64,000 nucleotides of DNA, taken from the NCBI RefSeq assembly GCF_020410765.1, contig NZ_CP084541.1, positions 5,820,001 to 5,884,000 on the forward strand, written 5' to 3'. The stretch comes from Streptomyces marincola (GTDB lineage: Bacteria > Actinomycetota > Actinomycetes > Streptomycetales > Streptomycetaceae). The position numbers were made by a program, and so were the translations under genes. The notes beneath the pieces are model-generated. The model was not told the DNA's origin. It saw nothing but the letters and a program-made list of their open reading frames with translations, and searched no databases. Position 1 is the first letter of the stretch; every line of letters starts with the position of its first letter. Positions 54,470-63,212 of the stretch are shown here, piece after piece.

Positions 54470-55867
54470 ATGCCCCGCACGTCCGACCCCCGCCCCGATG
54501 ACGCCCGCCCCCGCCACGACGCCTCCCGCGCGCCGGGTCCTTCCGTCACCCCGCTGGGCAGCACGCTGCTCGACCCGGCCGCCCTCTACTTCGTCTCCTA
54601 CGACGGGCTCGTCAACAACAACGCCTTCCAGAAGAACGGCCTGCTCACCCACGCCGGGCACCAGTACGCCGTCTGGTACACCGCCGACCGCACCGCCGTC
54701 GTCGCCCGCAGGACCGCGGGCGGCGACGACTGGCGGACCGTGCGGCTGGGCCACCGCCTCGGCGCCGACGACTCGCACAACGTCATCTGCGCCGGCGTCT
54801 CGCCCGCGGACGGGCGCCTGCACCTGGTGATGGACGCGCACAGCAGCGACTACCGCTACGTCGCGTCGGTGCCGGGACTGATGGACGACCCCGGCGCGCA
54901 CGCCTGGCGCGCCGACGCGTTCGGGCCCGCGCGGGACAGCCTCGGCGGTCTCCGGCTGACCTCGGCGTTCACCTACCCGCAGTTCCTGCCCACACCGGGC
55001 GGGCGGCTGCTCCTGAGCTACCGCACCGGGATCTCGGGCAACGGCAGGGCCGCGCTCGCCGAGTACGACGCAGGCCGGTGGACCGACCTCGGCTGCTGGA
55101 GCGACGCCACCGGCACCTACGCCACCGCGCGCGGCGCCAGCGGCTTCCGCAACCTCTACCTGCACGGCCTCGACTACGGCCCCGACGGCACCCTGCACGT
55201 CTTCGGCACCTGGCGCGAGCAGAGCCGTGCCGTCACCTGCGGCGCGGACCTCACCAACCACGACACCGTCTACGTCAGCAGCCCCGACGACGGCCGCACC
55301 TGGTACAACGCCGCCGGTACCCGCGTGGCGCGCACCGGCTCGACCGAGGTGGGCGTCGGCGCCCCGGGGCTCGTCGTCGACCCGCTGGGACCCGACCACG
55401 CCCTGATGAACCAGGAGTCCCAGGCCGTCGACTCCCGCGGCCTGCCGCACGCGCTGATCTCCCACGTGCCGGACCGGTTCGGCCCGTGCGCCACCGGCTA
55501 CGTGGCCGAACGCACCGCCCGCGCGCGGGCGTTCCACCTCAGGCGCGCCGCGTCCGGCGGCTGGCGCAAGACCGAGATCCCGGTGCCGCTCCGGTCGAGC
55601 CAGCGGTCCCAACTGGTCCTCGACGCGTACGACAACGCCTACGCGGTGCTGCCGTACGGCCGCATCGCCGCCGCCTCGGCGGCCGGCGGCTGGGCCGACT
55701 GGGCCCTGGTGTGGGACGGGAGCGAGCACCTCGGCGCGTTCGGCGAGGTCGTCGTCGACCACACCCGCGTCAGGCAGGACGGCGTGCTGTCGTTCCTCTA
55801 CCAGGAGCGCTCCACGGGCACGACGCCGTCCCCGCTGCGCGTCGCCGACTTCCGGCTGCCGGGCTGA
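54470..55867 (+). CDS. BNR_4 repeat protein, polysaccharide-lyase-like
   Basis: The 465-residue protein is a seven-bladed propeller candidate of the BNR_4 family. FVSYDGLVNNNAFQKNGLLT and DDSHNVICAGVSPADGRLHL are its typical openings, and QFLPTPGGRLLLSYRTG and TWYNAAGT recur as blade motifs. The family includes ulvan lyases and rhamnose-glucuronate lyases (PL24/25/27/42). No signal peptide is seen, so it may act inside the cell or be exported otherwise. A TGAATCCTTTCA dyad at about 54406-54417 lies upstream. Confidence 0.7.
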   Translation: MPRTSDPRPDDARPRHDASRAPGPSVTPLGSTLLDPAALYFVSYDGLVNNNAFQKNGLLTHAGHQYAVWYTADRTAVVARRTAGGDDWRTVRLGHRLGADDSHNVICAGVSPADGRLHLVMDAHSSDYRYVASVPGLMDDPGAHAWRADAFGPARDSLGGLRLTSAFTYPQFLPTPGGRLLLSYRTGISGNGRAALAEYDAGRWTDLGCWSDATGTYATARGASGFRNLYLHGLDYGPDGTLHVFGTWREQSRAVTCGADLTNHDTVYVSSPDDGRTWYNAAGTRVARTGSTEVGVGAPGLVVDPLGPDHALMNQESQAVDSRGLPHALISHVPDRFGPCATGYVAERTARARAFHLRRAASGGWRKTEIPVPLRSSQRSQLVLDAYDNAYAVLPYGRIAAASAAGGWADWALVWDGSEHLGAFGEVVVDHTRVRQDGVLSFLYQERSTGTTPSPLRVADFRLPG

Positions 55868-55990
55868 CGGGCGGTGCGGGGCGGGGCGTTCGGGGAATCC
55901 CGGGAGATCCGGGGGAAATGCGGGAAGTGCCGTCCGAGGCCGTTCCCCGCGGGCGGGATGAGCCGGATGGGCGAGGGGAAGGGAAGAGCC

Positions 55991-56839
55991 ATGTCTGCCG
56001 ATGACCATGACCGGAGCGGGCTGCCCGCGGGATTCCTCGCGCCGGGCCCGCCCTCGTTCCTCGACTTCCTCGCCCGCCACGCGCCCGACGTCCTGCCGGG
56101 GGCCGGCGCGTTCCCCGGCGCGGGCGCCGGGGCCGCCGGGGAGATACCGCACGGCACCACCATCGTGGCGGCCACCTACGCCGACGGCGTGCTGATCGCC
56201 GGCGACCGGCGCATCACCCAGGGCAACATGATCGCCCACCGGGGCGCGGAGAAGGTGTTCCCCGCCGACGAGCACTCCGCCCTCGGCATCTCCGGCACCG
56301 TCGGACTCGCGGTGGAGATGGTCCGCCTCTTCCAACTGGAGCTCCAGCACTACGAGAAGGTGGAGGGCGTTCCGCTGTCCATGGTCGGCAAGGCCAACCG
56401 GCTGACCTCCATGGTGCGCGGCAACCTCGGGATGGCCATGCAGGGGCTCGCGGTGGTGCCGCTCCTCGCCGGCTACGACCTCGCCGCGGGCCGCGGTCGC
56501 ATCTTCTCGTACGACATCACCGGCGGCCACAGCGAGGAGCGGGACTTCGCCGCCACCGGCTCCGGTTCCGTCTTCGCCCGCGGCGCGCTCAAGAAGCTGT
56601 ACCGGCGGGGGATGACCGCCCCCGACCTCGTCCTGGCCGTCGTCCAGGCGCTGTACGACGCCGCCGACGAGGACACCGCGACCGGCGGGCCCGACCCGGC
56701 CCGCGGCATGTGGCCGCTGATCATGCTCATCACCGAGGACGGTTGCCGCACGCTGCCGGACGACGAGGCGGCCGAGGCGGCCCGCGCGGTGCTCGACCAG
56801 CGCGAACGACTCCCCGACGGGCCGCGGGCGGGTTCCTGA
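55991..56839 (+). CDS. Orphan proteasome beta subunit (PrcB-like)
   Basis: The 282-residue protein has a 55-residue propeptide and the catalytic start HG|TTIVAATYADGVLIAGDRR. Thr56 is the nucleophile after processing, and Asp72 and Lys88 occupy the family positions 17 and 33. FSYDITGG and TGSGSVFARGALKKLYRRG are the conserved core. All active-site residues are therefore present. No prcA, pup, dop or pafA gene lies in the window, which is unusual because prcB and prcA are nearly always adjacent. It might pair with an alpha subunit from the main locus. ATG 55991 follows GGAAGGG. Confidence 0.9.
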   Translation: MSADDHDRSGLPAGFLAPGPPSFLDFLARHAPDVLPGAGAFPGAGAGAAGEIPHGTTIVAATYADGVLIAGDRRITQGNMIAHRGAEKVFPADEHSALGISGTVGLAVEMVRLFQLELQHYEKVEGVPLSMVGKANRLTSMVRGNLGMAMQGLAVVPLLAGYDLAAGRGRIFSYDITGGHSEERDFAATGSGSVFARGALKKLYRRGMTAPDLVLAVVQALYDAADEDTATGGPDPARGMWPLIMLITEDGCRTLPDDEAAEAARAVLDQRERLPDGPRAGS

Positions 56840-56844
56840 CGCGA

Positions 56845-56889
56845 GGGCGCCCCGGCGGGTTAGGCACGGGCGGACCCGCCGGGGCGCCC
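56845..56889 (+). terminator. Terminator hairpin after the proteasome-like gene
   Basis: Arms 56845-56860 and 56874-56889 pair perfectly over 16 bp around a 13-nt loop, starting 6 bp after the stop. Confidence 0.75.
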
Positions 56890-57461
56890 GTGGCCGGCGC
56901 GGCGGGCGGGCCGCGGGGCGCCGCGGTCGCGTTCCGCCGGCGTGCGCCCGTTACGCCACCGCCCGCACGTTCGGAGCGCCGCCGCGCACACTGTTGCACG
57001 CCGCGCGACGTGCAACGCGTCGCCGACCGCGGACATATCAGGGCTGTCCAGCTCAAGAACGAAAAGGGACAGCCTCCTTCAGCAGACGTGATCAGCGATC
57101 CGAGCCCCGTGACGACGCCTCGGGCACCGGCCCTGAGGCGGGGGACGAGCCCTGTACGGACATGCTCGGCCTCCCCGTGGCGGCCCACTCGCCGAACCGC
57201 GGGGGCGTGTGCGCCACGTGCGGCCTGTCCCTCCGGCCGACCCGGCGGCCGGGCCCGACCGGTGGCCCGGCCGGCGGGCGGCGGGAGGCGTAGCGGTCGC
57301 GGTGCAGCGCGGCGGGAGCCGGCGGCAGGGCGCTGCGGCCGGTGCACGCCGCCGCGACGCGGGGGCCGGAGCGGGAGCCGATGCGGCCATCGGCCTGCAC
57401 CGGGCCCGCCGGGCGTCTACGGTCAGTCATCGACGGATCACCGAGCGCTGGGAGCCCGACG
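56890..57461. other. Intergenic region with two dyads
   Basis: GTTGCACG-N8-CGTGCAAC occupies 56993-57016 and GGCTGTCC/GGACAGCC occupies 57042-57049 and 57067-57074. A 43-codon frame from 57162 contains a CATC motif (VCATCGLSLRP) but has weak support. The rest shows nothing. Confidence 0.4.
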
Positions 57462-57875
57462 ATGACGAGAGCCGACGCACTGCCCGAGTGGATGCCGGGG
57501 ACGGCGGTGCGGTCGTTGCCGTGCGGCCGGTGGTGGGACGGGGTGCGCGTGCCGTCGTTCGTCGGCATGCGGGTCGTCGACCGGCTGCGCGACCGGTCGG
57601 GACCGATCATCGAGGACCAGGTGGACGTCTCCATGACCTGGCTCGTGCCGGTCGCCGCCGCCGACGGGTGGCGGGAGCGGACGCCGGGCATCGCGGTGCT
57701 GCGCGCCGGCGACGACCTGGCCGTGCCGCCCGCCGACTGGACCGGCGGCCCGTGGGCCGGGGGCGCCACGCCCCGGTGGCTGATCCGGCCGGCCGGGACG
57801 TGCCTGACCGCACCGGCCGACCTGCGGGCGGCGCTGGAGAAGGTCCTGCCGCGTTCCAGGGCGCGCAATGTCTGA
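57462..57875 (+). CDS. Hypothetical protein, 137 aa
   Basis: ATG 57462 has GGGAG upstream. The sequence is Trp-rich (WMPGTAVRSLPCGRWWDGVRV; WTGGPWAGGATPRWLI) with an ordered-looking centre and no membrane helix. I recognise the layout from Streptomyces genomes but no described family or function. The two short frames that follow may form an operon with it. Confidence 0.6.
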   Translation: MTRADALPEWMPGTAVRSLPCGRWWDGVRVPSFVGMRVVDRLRDRSGPIIEDQVDVSMTWLVPVAAADGWRERTPGIAVLRAGDDLAVPPADWTGGPWAGGATPRWLIRPAGTCLTAPADLRAALEKVLPRSRARNV

Positions 57876-58022
57876 CGCCCGCCCCGGACTCAACGGGCGC
57901 GCCCCCGGCGTGCTACGGGCGCCGGGCCAGGCCGAGGACCGCCCGTGCGGGCGCGTCCGGCGGCGCGGCGCGCCACCGGACGGCTCCGCTGCGGGCCGGG
58001 GCCGGACGGGGGGACGGGCCGG

Positions 58023-58127
58023 GTGAGCGCCGCGCTGCTCGTCGCCGCCGCGATGGCGGGCGGATATTTCGCCGCCGGCTGCGCGTTCTGCTGGTGCCTG
58101 GTGCGCGGCATCGCCGCCGACCCCTGA
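58023..58127 (+). CDS. Possible small membrane peptide, 34 aa
   Basis: GTG 58023 opens a frame that reads MSAALLVAAAMAGGYFAAGC then AFCWCLVRGIAADP, one hydrophobic helix with three Cys. It is short, and its ribosome binding site is weak. Streptomyces genomes contain many such single-helix peptides, but chance is a real alternative. Confidence 0.3.
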   Translation: MSAALLVAAAMAGGYFAAGCAFCWCLVRGIAADP

Positions 58128-58254
58128 CGTCCGGCCCCCGGCCCCGGCCCCCGAGGCCGCCCGGTGCCCGGGGCCGCCGGTCGCGGGCCGACCGGTGTTC
58201 CCGCCGCCCGCCGCCCGCCGCCCGCCGTTCCCGCCGCCGGTCGCGGGTCCGGGG

Positions 58255-58575
58255 TCAGCCCTCCAGGAGCCGCAGCCCGGCCACTCCCGCGAGGATCAGG
58301 GCGACGCACCCGGCCCTGGCGGCGGAGAAGGGCTCGCCCAGGGCGAGCACGCCGGTGACGAACACGCCCGCCGCCCCGATGCCCACCCAGATCGCGTACG
58401 CGCTGCCCACCGGAAGACCGGTGAGCGCGAAGGTCAGGAGCACGAAGCTGAGCAGCGCCACCCCCACGCCCACCACGCCGGGCCACAGCCGGGTGAAGCC
58501 CTCCGACTGCTTGAGCGCCACCGCCCACACCGCTTCGAGCAGCGCGGCGACGAGCAGCAGGCCCCAGGCCGCCAT
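58255..58575 (-). CDS. SMR-family multidrug/guanidinium exporter (SugE-like)
   Basis: The 106-residue protein has the four-helix small multidrug resistance layout with the membrane Glu in LLEAVWAVALKQSEGFTR and the pattern GSAYAIWVGIGAAG. Relatives with this signature export guanidinium or quaternary ammonium compounds. ATG 58575 gives a family-like N terminus; a GTG at 58590 that overlaps the SDR stop is the alternative. It is probably co-transcribed with the SDR gene under the divergent TetR gene. Confidence 0.85.
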   Translation of the reverse strand: MAAWGLLLVAALLEAVWAVALKQSEGFTRLWPGVVGVGVALLSFVLLTFALTGLPVGSAYAIWVGIGAAGVFVTGVLALGEPFSAARAGCVALILAGVAGLRLLEG

Positions 58576-58586
58576 CGGCGCGGCCC

Positions 58587-59333
58587 TCACGCGTTCGCCC
58601 CGGCGTCGACGGTGATCGCCGTGCCGGTGATGTTGCGGCCCGCGGGCCCGGCCAGGTGGGCGACGGTGGCCGCGATGTCGTCCGGTTCGAGGTACCGGCC
58701 CAGGGCGGTCAGCGCGCGCTGCGCGTCGGCGTCCGGCCCCTCGTCCGGGTTCATGTCCGTGCGGGTCGAGCCCGGGTGCACGACGTTGACCGTGATGCCC
58801 CGCGGTCCCAGGTCGCGGGCCAGGCCGCGCGTGAGCCCGCCGAGCGCGGCCTTGGTCATGGCGTAGAGCGCCACGCCGGGGTAGGGCGCGCGGTCGGCCA
58901 GGTTGCTGCCGACGGTGATGATCCGGCCGCCGTCCGGCAGGTGGGGGAGCGCCGCCTGGGCGGCGAGGAACGCCGCGCGGACGTGCACGGCCAGTGCCCG
59001 GTCCAGTTCCTCCGCGGTGACGTCCTCGAACGGGCCGGCGGGGAAGATCCCCGCGTTGTTCACGAGGATGTCGAGGCGGCCGAACGCGGCGGCGGCCCGT
59101 TCCACCGAGGCCGTGACCGCCCCGGCGTCCGCCGCGTCCGCCTCGATCACCTCGGCGCGCCGGCCCGCGGCCTCGATCTGGGCCGCCACGTCCCGCGAGC
59201 GCTCCAGGCCGAGCGGGCTGACATGGGTGATCGCCACGTCGGCGCCCTCGCGCGCCAGTCTCCTGGCGACCGCCGCGCCGATGCCCCGGCTGCCGCCCGT
59301 CACCAGGGCCGCCCTGCCCCGTAGTTCACCCAT
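58587..59333 (-). CDS. Short-chain dehydrogenase/reductase
   Basis: The 248-residue oxidoreductase has the classical SDR motifs: VTGGSRGIGAAVARRL (cofactor), NNAG, Ser-Tyr-Lys with YAMTK, and a PGSTRTDM segment. Arg in the cofactor loop suggests NADPH. It forms an operon with an SMR exporter gene and diverges from a TetR gene, a common self-regulated stress module. ATG 59333 has GGGAG upstream. Confidence 0.9.
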   Translation of the reverse strand: MGELRGRAALVTGGSRGIGAAVARRLAREGADVAITHVSPLGLERSRDVAAQIEAAGRRAEVIEADAADAGAVTASVERAAAAFGRLDILVNNAGIFPAGPFEDVTAEELDRALAVHVRAAFLAAQAALPHLPDGGRIITVGSNLADRAPYPGVALYAMTKAALGGLTRGLARDLGPRGITVNVVHPGSTRTDMNPDEGPDADAQRALTALGRYLEPDDIAATVAHLAGPAGRNITGTAITVDAGANA

Positions 59334-59362
59334 GTGCCCGCTCCCGACCGGTGTCGTTCCTT

Positions 59363-59384
59363 TTCTGTGTCGATCGGCACAGAA
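59363..59384. promoter_or_regulatory. TetR operator-like palindrome
   Basis: The 22-bp sequence has 10 of 11 complementary pairs: arms TTCTGTG at 59363-59369 and CACAGAA at 59378-59384 around CGATCG. It is 30 bp from the SDR start and 117 bp from the TetR start, fitting autorepression plus SDR-SMR control. Confidence 0.6.
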
Positions 59385-59500
59385 TTGCTGCGGCTCACCC
59401 TCACACGGCGCTTCTCGGCACGTCAAGGCATATATTTGCCGGGCGGCACAAAAATCGCGGCGGCATGCTTCGAGTGAAGTCCGAGTGAAGGGGGCCGGTC

Positions 59501-60121
59501 ATGGCGGGCAGGGGACGGCCGCGCGGCTTCGACCGCGCGGTGGCGCTCGAACGGGCGATGCGGGTGTTCTGGGAGCGCGGCTACGAGGCGGTGTCCATGA
59601 CGGACCTGACGGCCGCCATGGGCATCAACTCGCCCAGCCTGTATGCCGCGTTCGGGTCCAAGGAGCAGCTGTTCCGGGAGGCCGTCGCACTCTACGACGC
59701 GACCGAGGGGGAGCCGGTGGCCCGCGCGCTCGCGGAAGGCCCCACGGCCCGCGCCGCCGTGGCCGGCGTGCTGCGGGTCAACGCCGCGGCCTACTCCGCC
59801 CCCGACCGGCCGAGCGGCTGCATGATCGTGCTCGCGGCGACGAACTGCTCGCGCGCGCACGCGTCCGTGCGGGAGTACCTCGCCGGCTGGCGCCGGGACG
59901 GGACCGACGACCTCGCCCGCCGCGTGGCGCGCGGGATGCGCGAGGGCGACGTGCCGCCGGGCGCCGACCCCGACGCGGTCGCGGCCTTCTACACGGCCGT
60001 CCTCCAGGGCATGTCCGTGCAGGCCCGCGACGGCGCTTCGCACGCCGACCTCACCCGCATCGCCGAAGGCGCGATGGCGGCCTGGGACGCCGTGGTCGGC
60101 GCCGTCGCACCCGCCTCTTGA
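59501..60121 (+). CDS. TetR-family regulator
   Basis: The 206-residue protein has the HTH region AMRVFWERGYEAVSMTDLTA and AMGINSPSLYAAFGSKEQLF typical of the TetR subgroup that represses neighbouring dehydrogenase genes. The C-terminal domain begins about residue 80. ATG 59501 follows AAGGGGG. It diverges from the SDR-SMR operon and a dyad lies between. Confidence 0.9.
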   Translation: MAGRGRPRGFDRAVALERAMRVFWERGYEAVSMTDLTAAMGINSPSLYAAFGSKEQLFREAVALYDATEGEPVARALAEGPTARAAVAGVLRVNAAAYSAPDRPSGCMIVLAATNCSRAHASVREYLAGWRRDGTDDLARRVARGMREGDVPPGADPDAVAAFYTAVLQGMSVQARDGASHADLTRIAEGAMAAWDAVVGAVAPAS

Positions 60122-60240
60122 CCCGGGCGTCGCGACCGGTGACACTCCCCGCCGGGCCGCACCCGTCGGCGCGCCCCGCCCGCACCGTGCGCCGCGCGCG
60201 TTCCGGGGAACCGACCGCAGCACCGAGAACCGAGGGCCCC

Positions 60241-62700
60241 ATGAACGACCTCCCGCCCCATACCGCCGCCGGCCCGGCCGCCGCGCCCGACCGGCTCCGC
60301 GTCGACCTCGCGGACCGCGGCGGCCCGGTGCTGCGCGGCGCGAACGGAGCGTTGTACGGCCTGAGCGACGACGGCGTACCGGGCGACGCGGTCCTCGCGC
60401 CCCTGCGCCTGACCTCGATATCGCAGAAGCCCGAGGGCGGCCTCCAGCACCCCAACGGCGACGCGCTGACCGTCGCGGAGGCCCACTTCCGCGCGGGCGG
60501 CGGCGACGTGCTCGTACTCGTGCAGGACATGTACCGGACGTGGCCGTACGAGGACCTGGGATTCGACGACTACCTGGCGAAGCTCGACGCGGTCGCGCGC
60601 CGGGTGGCCGCGCACCCACGGCGCGCCGACTTCGTGCTCGTGCCGTTCAACGAACCGGACGCGATCTGGTACGGCCTGAACGCGCCCGGCGCCGAGGATT
60701 TCGCACGCAATGCGGACCGCTTCCTCGACCACTGGCGCACCGCCCACGCGCGCGTCCGGTCCATCGCGCCGGAACTGCGCGTCGCCGGGCCGAACGAGAC
60801 CCGTTACGACCACCGCTTCCTGCCCAGGTTCCTCGCGTTCGCCCGGGACCACGGCGTACTGCCCGACATCCTCACGTGGCACGAGCTCGACGCGGCCTCG
60901 CTGCGCGACTTCCCCGGCCACCACGACCACCTGCGGGCCGTGGAGCGCGACCTCGGCATCGGCCCCCTGCCCGTGTGCGTCACCGAGTACGGCAACCGCC
61001 GGGACCTGTCCGTGCCGGGCCAACTCGTCCAGTGGACCGGCATGTTCGAACGTGCAGCGGTGCACGCCAACCAGGCGTACTGGGACGTGGCCGGCAACCT
61101 CGACGGCAACGTCGCGCAGACCAACATCCCCAACGGCGGCTGGTGGTTCTTCCGCTGGTACGCGGCGATGCCGGGCGACACGGTCCGCGTCGACCCGCCG
61201 CGCCCCGACACCATCGACACCCTCCAGGGCCTGGCGAGCCTCGACGAGCGGACGCGGCAGGCGCACGCCGTGGTCGGCGGCGCGGCGGGGGACGCGGACG
61301 TGGTCTTCGCGCACGTGCCGGCGGACGTGTTCGGCGCCGCCGTGGTGGCCCTCGTGCAGGAGGCCGCCTGGAGCGGCTACGAGGGCGCGCACGCGGCACC
61401 GCGCACCCTGCTGCGCGCGGTCACGCCCGTGGCGCCCGACGGCACGGTCACCGTTCCACTGCGCGGCATGGACCGCATGTCGGCCTACCGCGTCCTCCTC
61501 CTCCCCGCGGGCGACGGCACACCGGACCCCGCGCGCGTGCCGTGGCGTGCCTCCCACGAGGCGGAGGACGCCGCGCTCACCGGCGGTCGCGTGCGGGTCC
61601 TCGGCACGGTGGCCGACGCGAACGGCTACGCGGCCTCGAACGCGCGGGACGTCGAAGGGCTCGACCGGCCGGGCAGCGCCGTCGCGTTCACCGTGACCGT
61701 GCCGGAAGCGGGCGCCTACGACCTCGACATCCTGTACGCCAATGCGACGGGGGAGCCGGCCCGGCAGCGGCTCACGGTCGACGGCGGGCCGCCGGCCCGC
61801 GTCACCTACCCCTGCACGCTCAACGACGCCCACCGCTCGCGCCTGACCGTGCCGGTCCGCCTGCCCGCCGGCACGCACACGCTGACGCTCGCGCACGACC
61901 GCGGCGCGGTCACGCTGGACCGCATCGACCTCACCGCAGGGTCCGGCGAGCCGCTCACCCGCTACGAGGCCACCCTGGCCGACACCACCGGCCGGCCGGA
62001 ACGCCGGTACGCCGACGCGAGCGGCCTGGGCACCGGGGCGCTGCTGCTCGGCGCGGGCGACGCCGCCGTGTTCGACGTGTACGCGCCGCGCGACGGCTAC
62101 TACCGGGTCGCGCCGCGCGCCGACGGGCCGGTGGCGCTCGCGGCGCACGGGGCGCTGGTCCTGGCCGCCGCCGGGCAGGAGCCGCGCCTGCTGCTGGCCG
62201 CGGGCAACAACCGGATCACCGTCACCGGACCCGCCGCGCTCACCTCCCTCGACGTGCGGGGCGCGGGCGACGGCGACGGCCTCGCCGGTCTCCCGGTCAC
62301 CGAGGCCCGCCGGGCCGACGGCGCGACCGTCCTGCCGGACGGGCACGCCCCTGAGGGCCACGTGCTCGACGGGCTCGGCGCCGGCGCGTCGGCCACGTGG
62401 CGCGTGCGGGCCGAACGCGGCGGGCCGCACCTGCTGTTCGTCGAGTACGCCAACGACGCGCGGGCCGACACCGGGCACGCGTACAACGCGGACGTCATCT
62501 CGGCGACCGCTCTCCTGCGGGTCAACGGGGGAGCGGCGCGGCGCGTGATGTTCCGCAACACGCACTCCCGGCACAACGTCTGGACGCTGGCCGTTCCCCT
62601 CGTCCTCGTCGCGGGCGACAACACCCTGGTCCTCACCGGCGAGGACGGCCCCGCACCCGCCCTCGCCCGGCTGCGGACCGGCCCCGTTCTCGGCGCCTGA
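60241..62700 (+). CDS. Clan-A glycoside hydrolase (GH39-like) with CBM-like modules
   Basis: The 819-residue protein has a TIM barrel at about 15-330 with acid/base Glu138 (FNEPD) and nucleophile Glu249 (TEYGN). Around residue 440 a module with EAEDAALTGG and AYDLDILYAN has the carbohydrate-binding CBM35/6 pattern. The C-terminal third contains further beta-rich segments. ATG 60241 has GAGGG upstream; the much longer open frame before it runs through the TetR gene and is not used. No signal peptide is evident. Family number and substrate are uncertain; plant-gum or rhamnogalacturonan-type glycans would fit the BNR_4 neighbour. Confidence 0.7.
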   Translation: MNDLPPHTAAGPAAAPDRLRVDLADRGGPVLRGANGALYGLSDDGVPGDAVLAPLRLTSISQKPEGGLQHPNGDALTVAEAHFRAGGGDVLVLVQDMYRTWPYEDLGFDDYLAKLDAVARRVAAHPRRADFVLVPFNEPDAIWYGLNAPGAEDFARNADRFLDHWRTAHARVRSIAPELRVAGPNETRYDHRFLPRFLAFARDHGVLPDILTWHELDAASLRDFPGHHDHLRAVERDLGIGPLPVCVTEYGNRRDLSVPGQLVQWTGMFERAAVHANQAYWDVAGNLDGNVAQTNIPNGGWWFFRWYAAMPGDTVRVDPPRPDTIDTLQGLASLDERTRQAHAVVGGAAGDADVVFAHVPADVFGAAVVALVQEAAWSGYEGAHAAPRTLLRAVTPVAPDGTVTVPLRGMDRMSAYRVLLLPAGDGTPDPARVPWRASHEAEDAALTGGRVRVLGTVADANGYAASNARDVEGLDRPGSAVAFTVTVPEAGAYDLDILYANATGEPARQRLTVDGGPPARVTYPCTLNDAHRSRLTVPVRLPAGTHTLTLAHDRGAVTLDRIDLTAGSGEPLTRYEATLADTTGRPERRYADASGLGTGALLLGAGDAAVFDVYAPRDGYYRVAPRADGPVALAAHGALVLAAAGQEPRLLLAAGNNRITVTGPAALTSLDVRGAGDGDGLAGLPVTEARRADGATVLPDGHAPEGHVLDGLGAGASATWRVRAERGGPHLLFVEYANDARADTGHAYNADVISATALLRVNGGAARRVMFRNTHSRHNVWTLAVPLVLVAGDNTLVLTGEDGPAPALARLRTGPVLGA

Positions 62701-62722
62701 CCCGGCGGGCCCGGACGCCGGG
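62701..62722 (+). terminator. Hairpin after the glycoside hydrolase gene
   Basis: CCCGGCG (62701-62707) pairs with CGCCGGG (62716-62722) around 8 nt, directly after the stop. Confidence 0.4.
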
Positions 62723-62730
62723 CGCGCCTC

Positions 62731-62964
62731 TCACCCGCCCGGGGGCGCGGGGGGCGCGCCGGGTGTGCCGATGGTCTCCGACAGCGCGCCGATGGCCTCG
62801 CCCAGAAGTCGCTGCTCCTCCGGCGGCAGTCGCCGGGAGGCGTGGACCGTGCCCAGGGCGGTGAGGAGGCGCGTCCGGTCGTCCGCCGTGCCCCGTGGCC
62901 GTGACCACATGGGGAACCGGAGCTGTACGACTTCGGCATGACCGTCGAGCCCGACCGTCAGCAC
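62731..62964 (-). CDS. Possible small protein, 77 aa
   Basis: GTG 62964 opens a GC3-rich frame whose middle (MWSRPRGTADDRTRLLTALG; EEQRLLGEAIGALSETIG) looks like an ordered helical protein. The opposite strand around 62917-63018 also reads as protein-like (EPELYDFGMTVEPDRQHVWC). One of the two may be a remnant of a lost gene. I recognise no family. Confidence 0.35.
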   Translation of the reverse strand: MLTVGLDGHAEVVQLRFPMWSRPRGTADDRTRLLTALGTVHASRRLPPEEQRLLGEAIGALSETIGTPGAPPAPPGG

Positions 62965-63212
62965 GTGTGGTGCCGCGACGCGGACAACGGACCCTACTGG
63001 CCGGCGGCCCAGGCATGACGGGGTTTCGCGGGACGCTCCGGCTGTGCCGATCGTGGCGTTGCCACCGGCCTGCCGAGGCGACCCGCGGTCGGAGTCCGCG
63101 ATCCGGGAACGGCGCGTCGCCCGACGGTTCCGCCCGCGTTCGAGCTGCTCGAAGGTCAAACGGGGTGCGCGGGGTGCCGTTTGACCGCGTCGCGCGGGGC
63201 ACCCGTGGGGGC

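Noticed and set aside
57868..58026. 52-codon frame overlapping the end of the 137-aa hypothetical
   Set aside because: Arg/Gly/Pro-rich with no structure or clear ribosome binding site; not supported enough to list.
58903..60240. Long 5' extension of the glycoside hydrolase frame
   Set aside because: It runs antisense through the SDR gene and out of frame through the TetR gene, while ATG 60241 has its own ribosome binding site.
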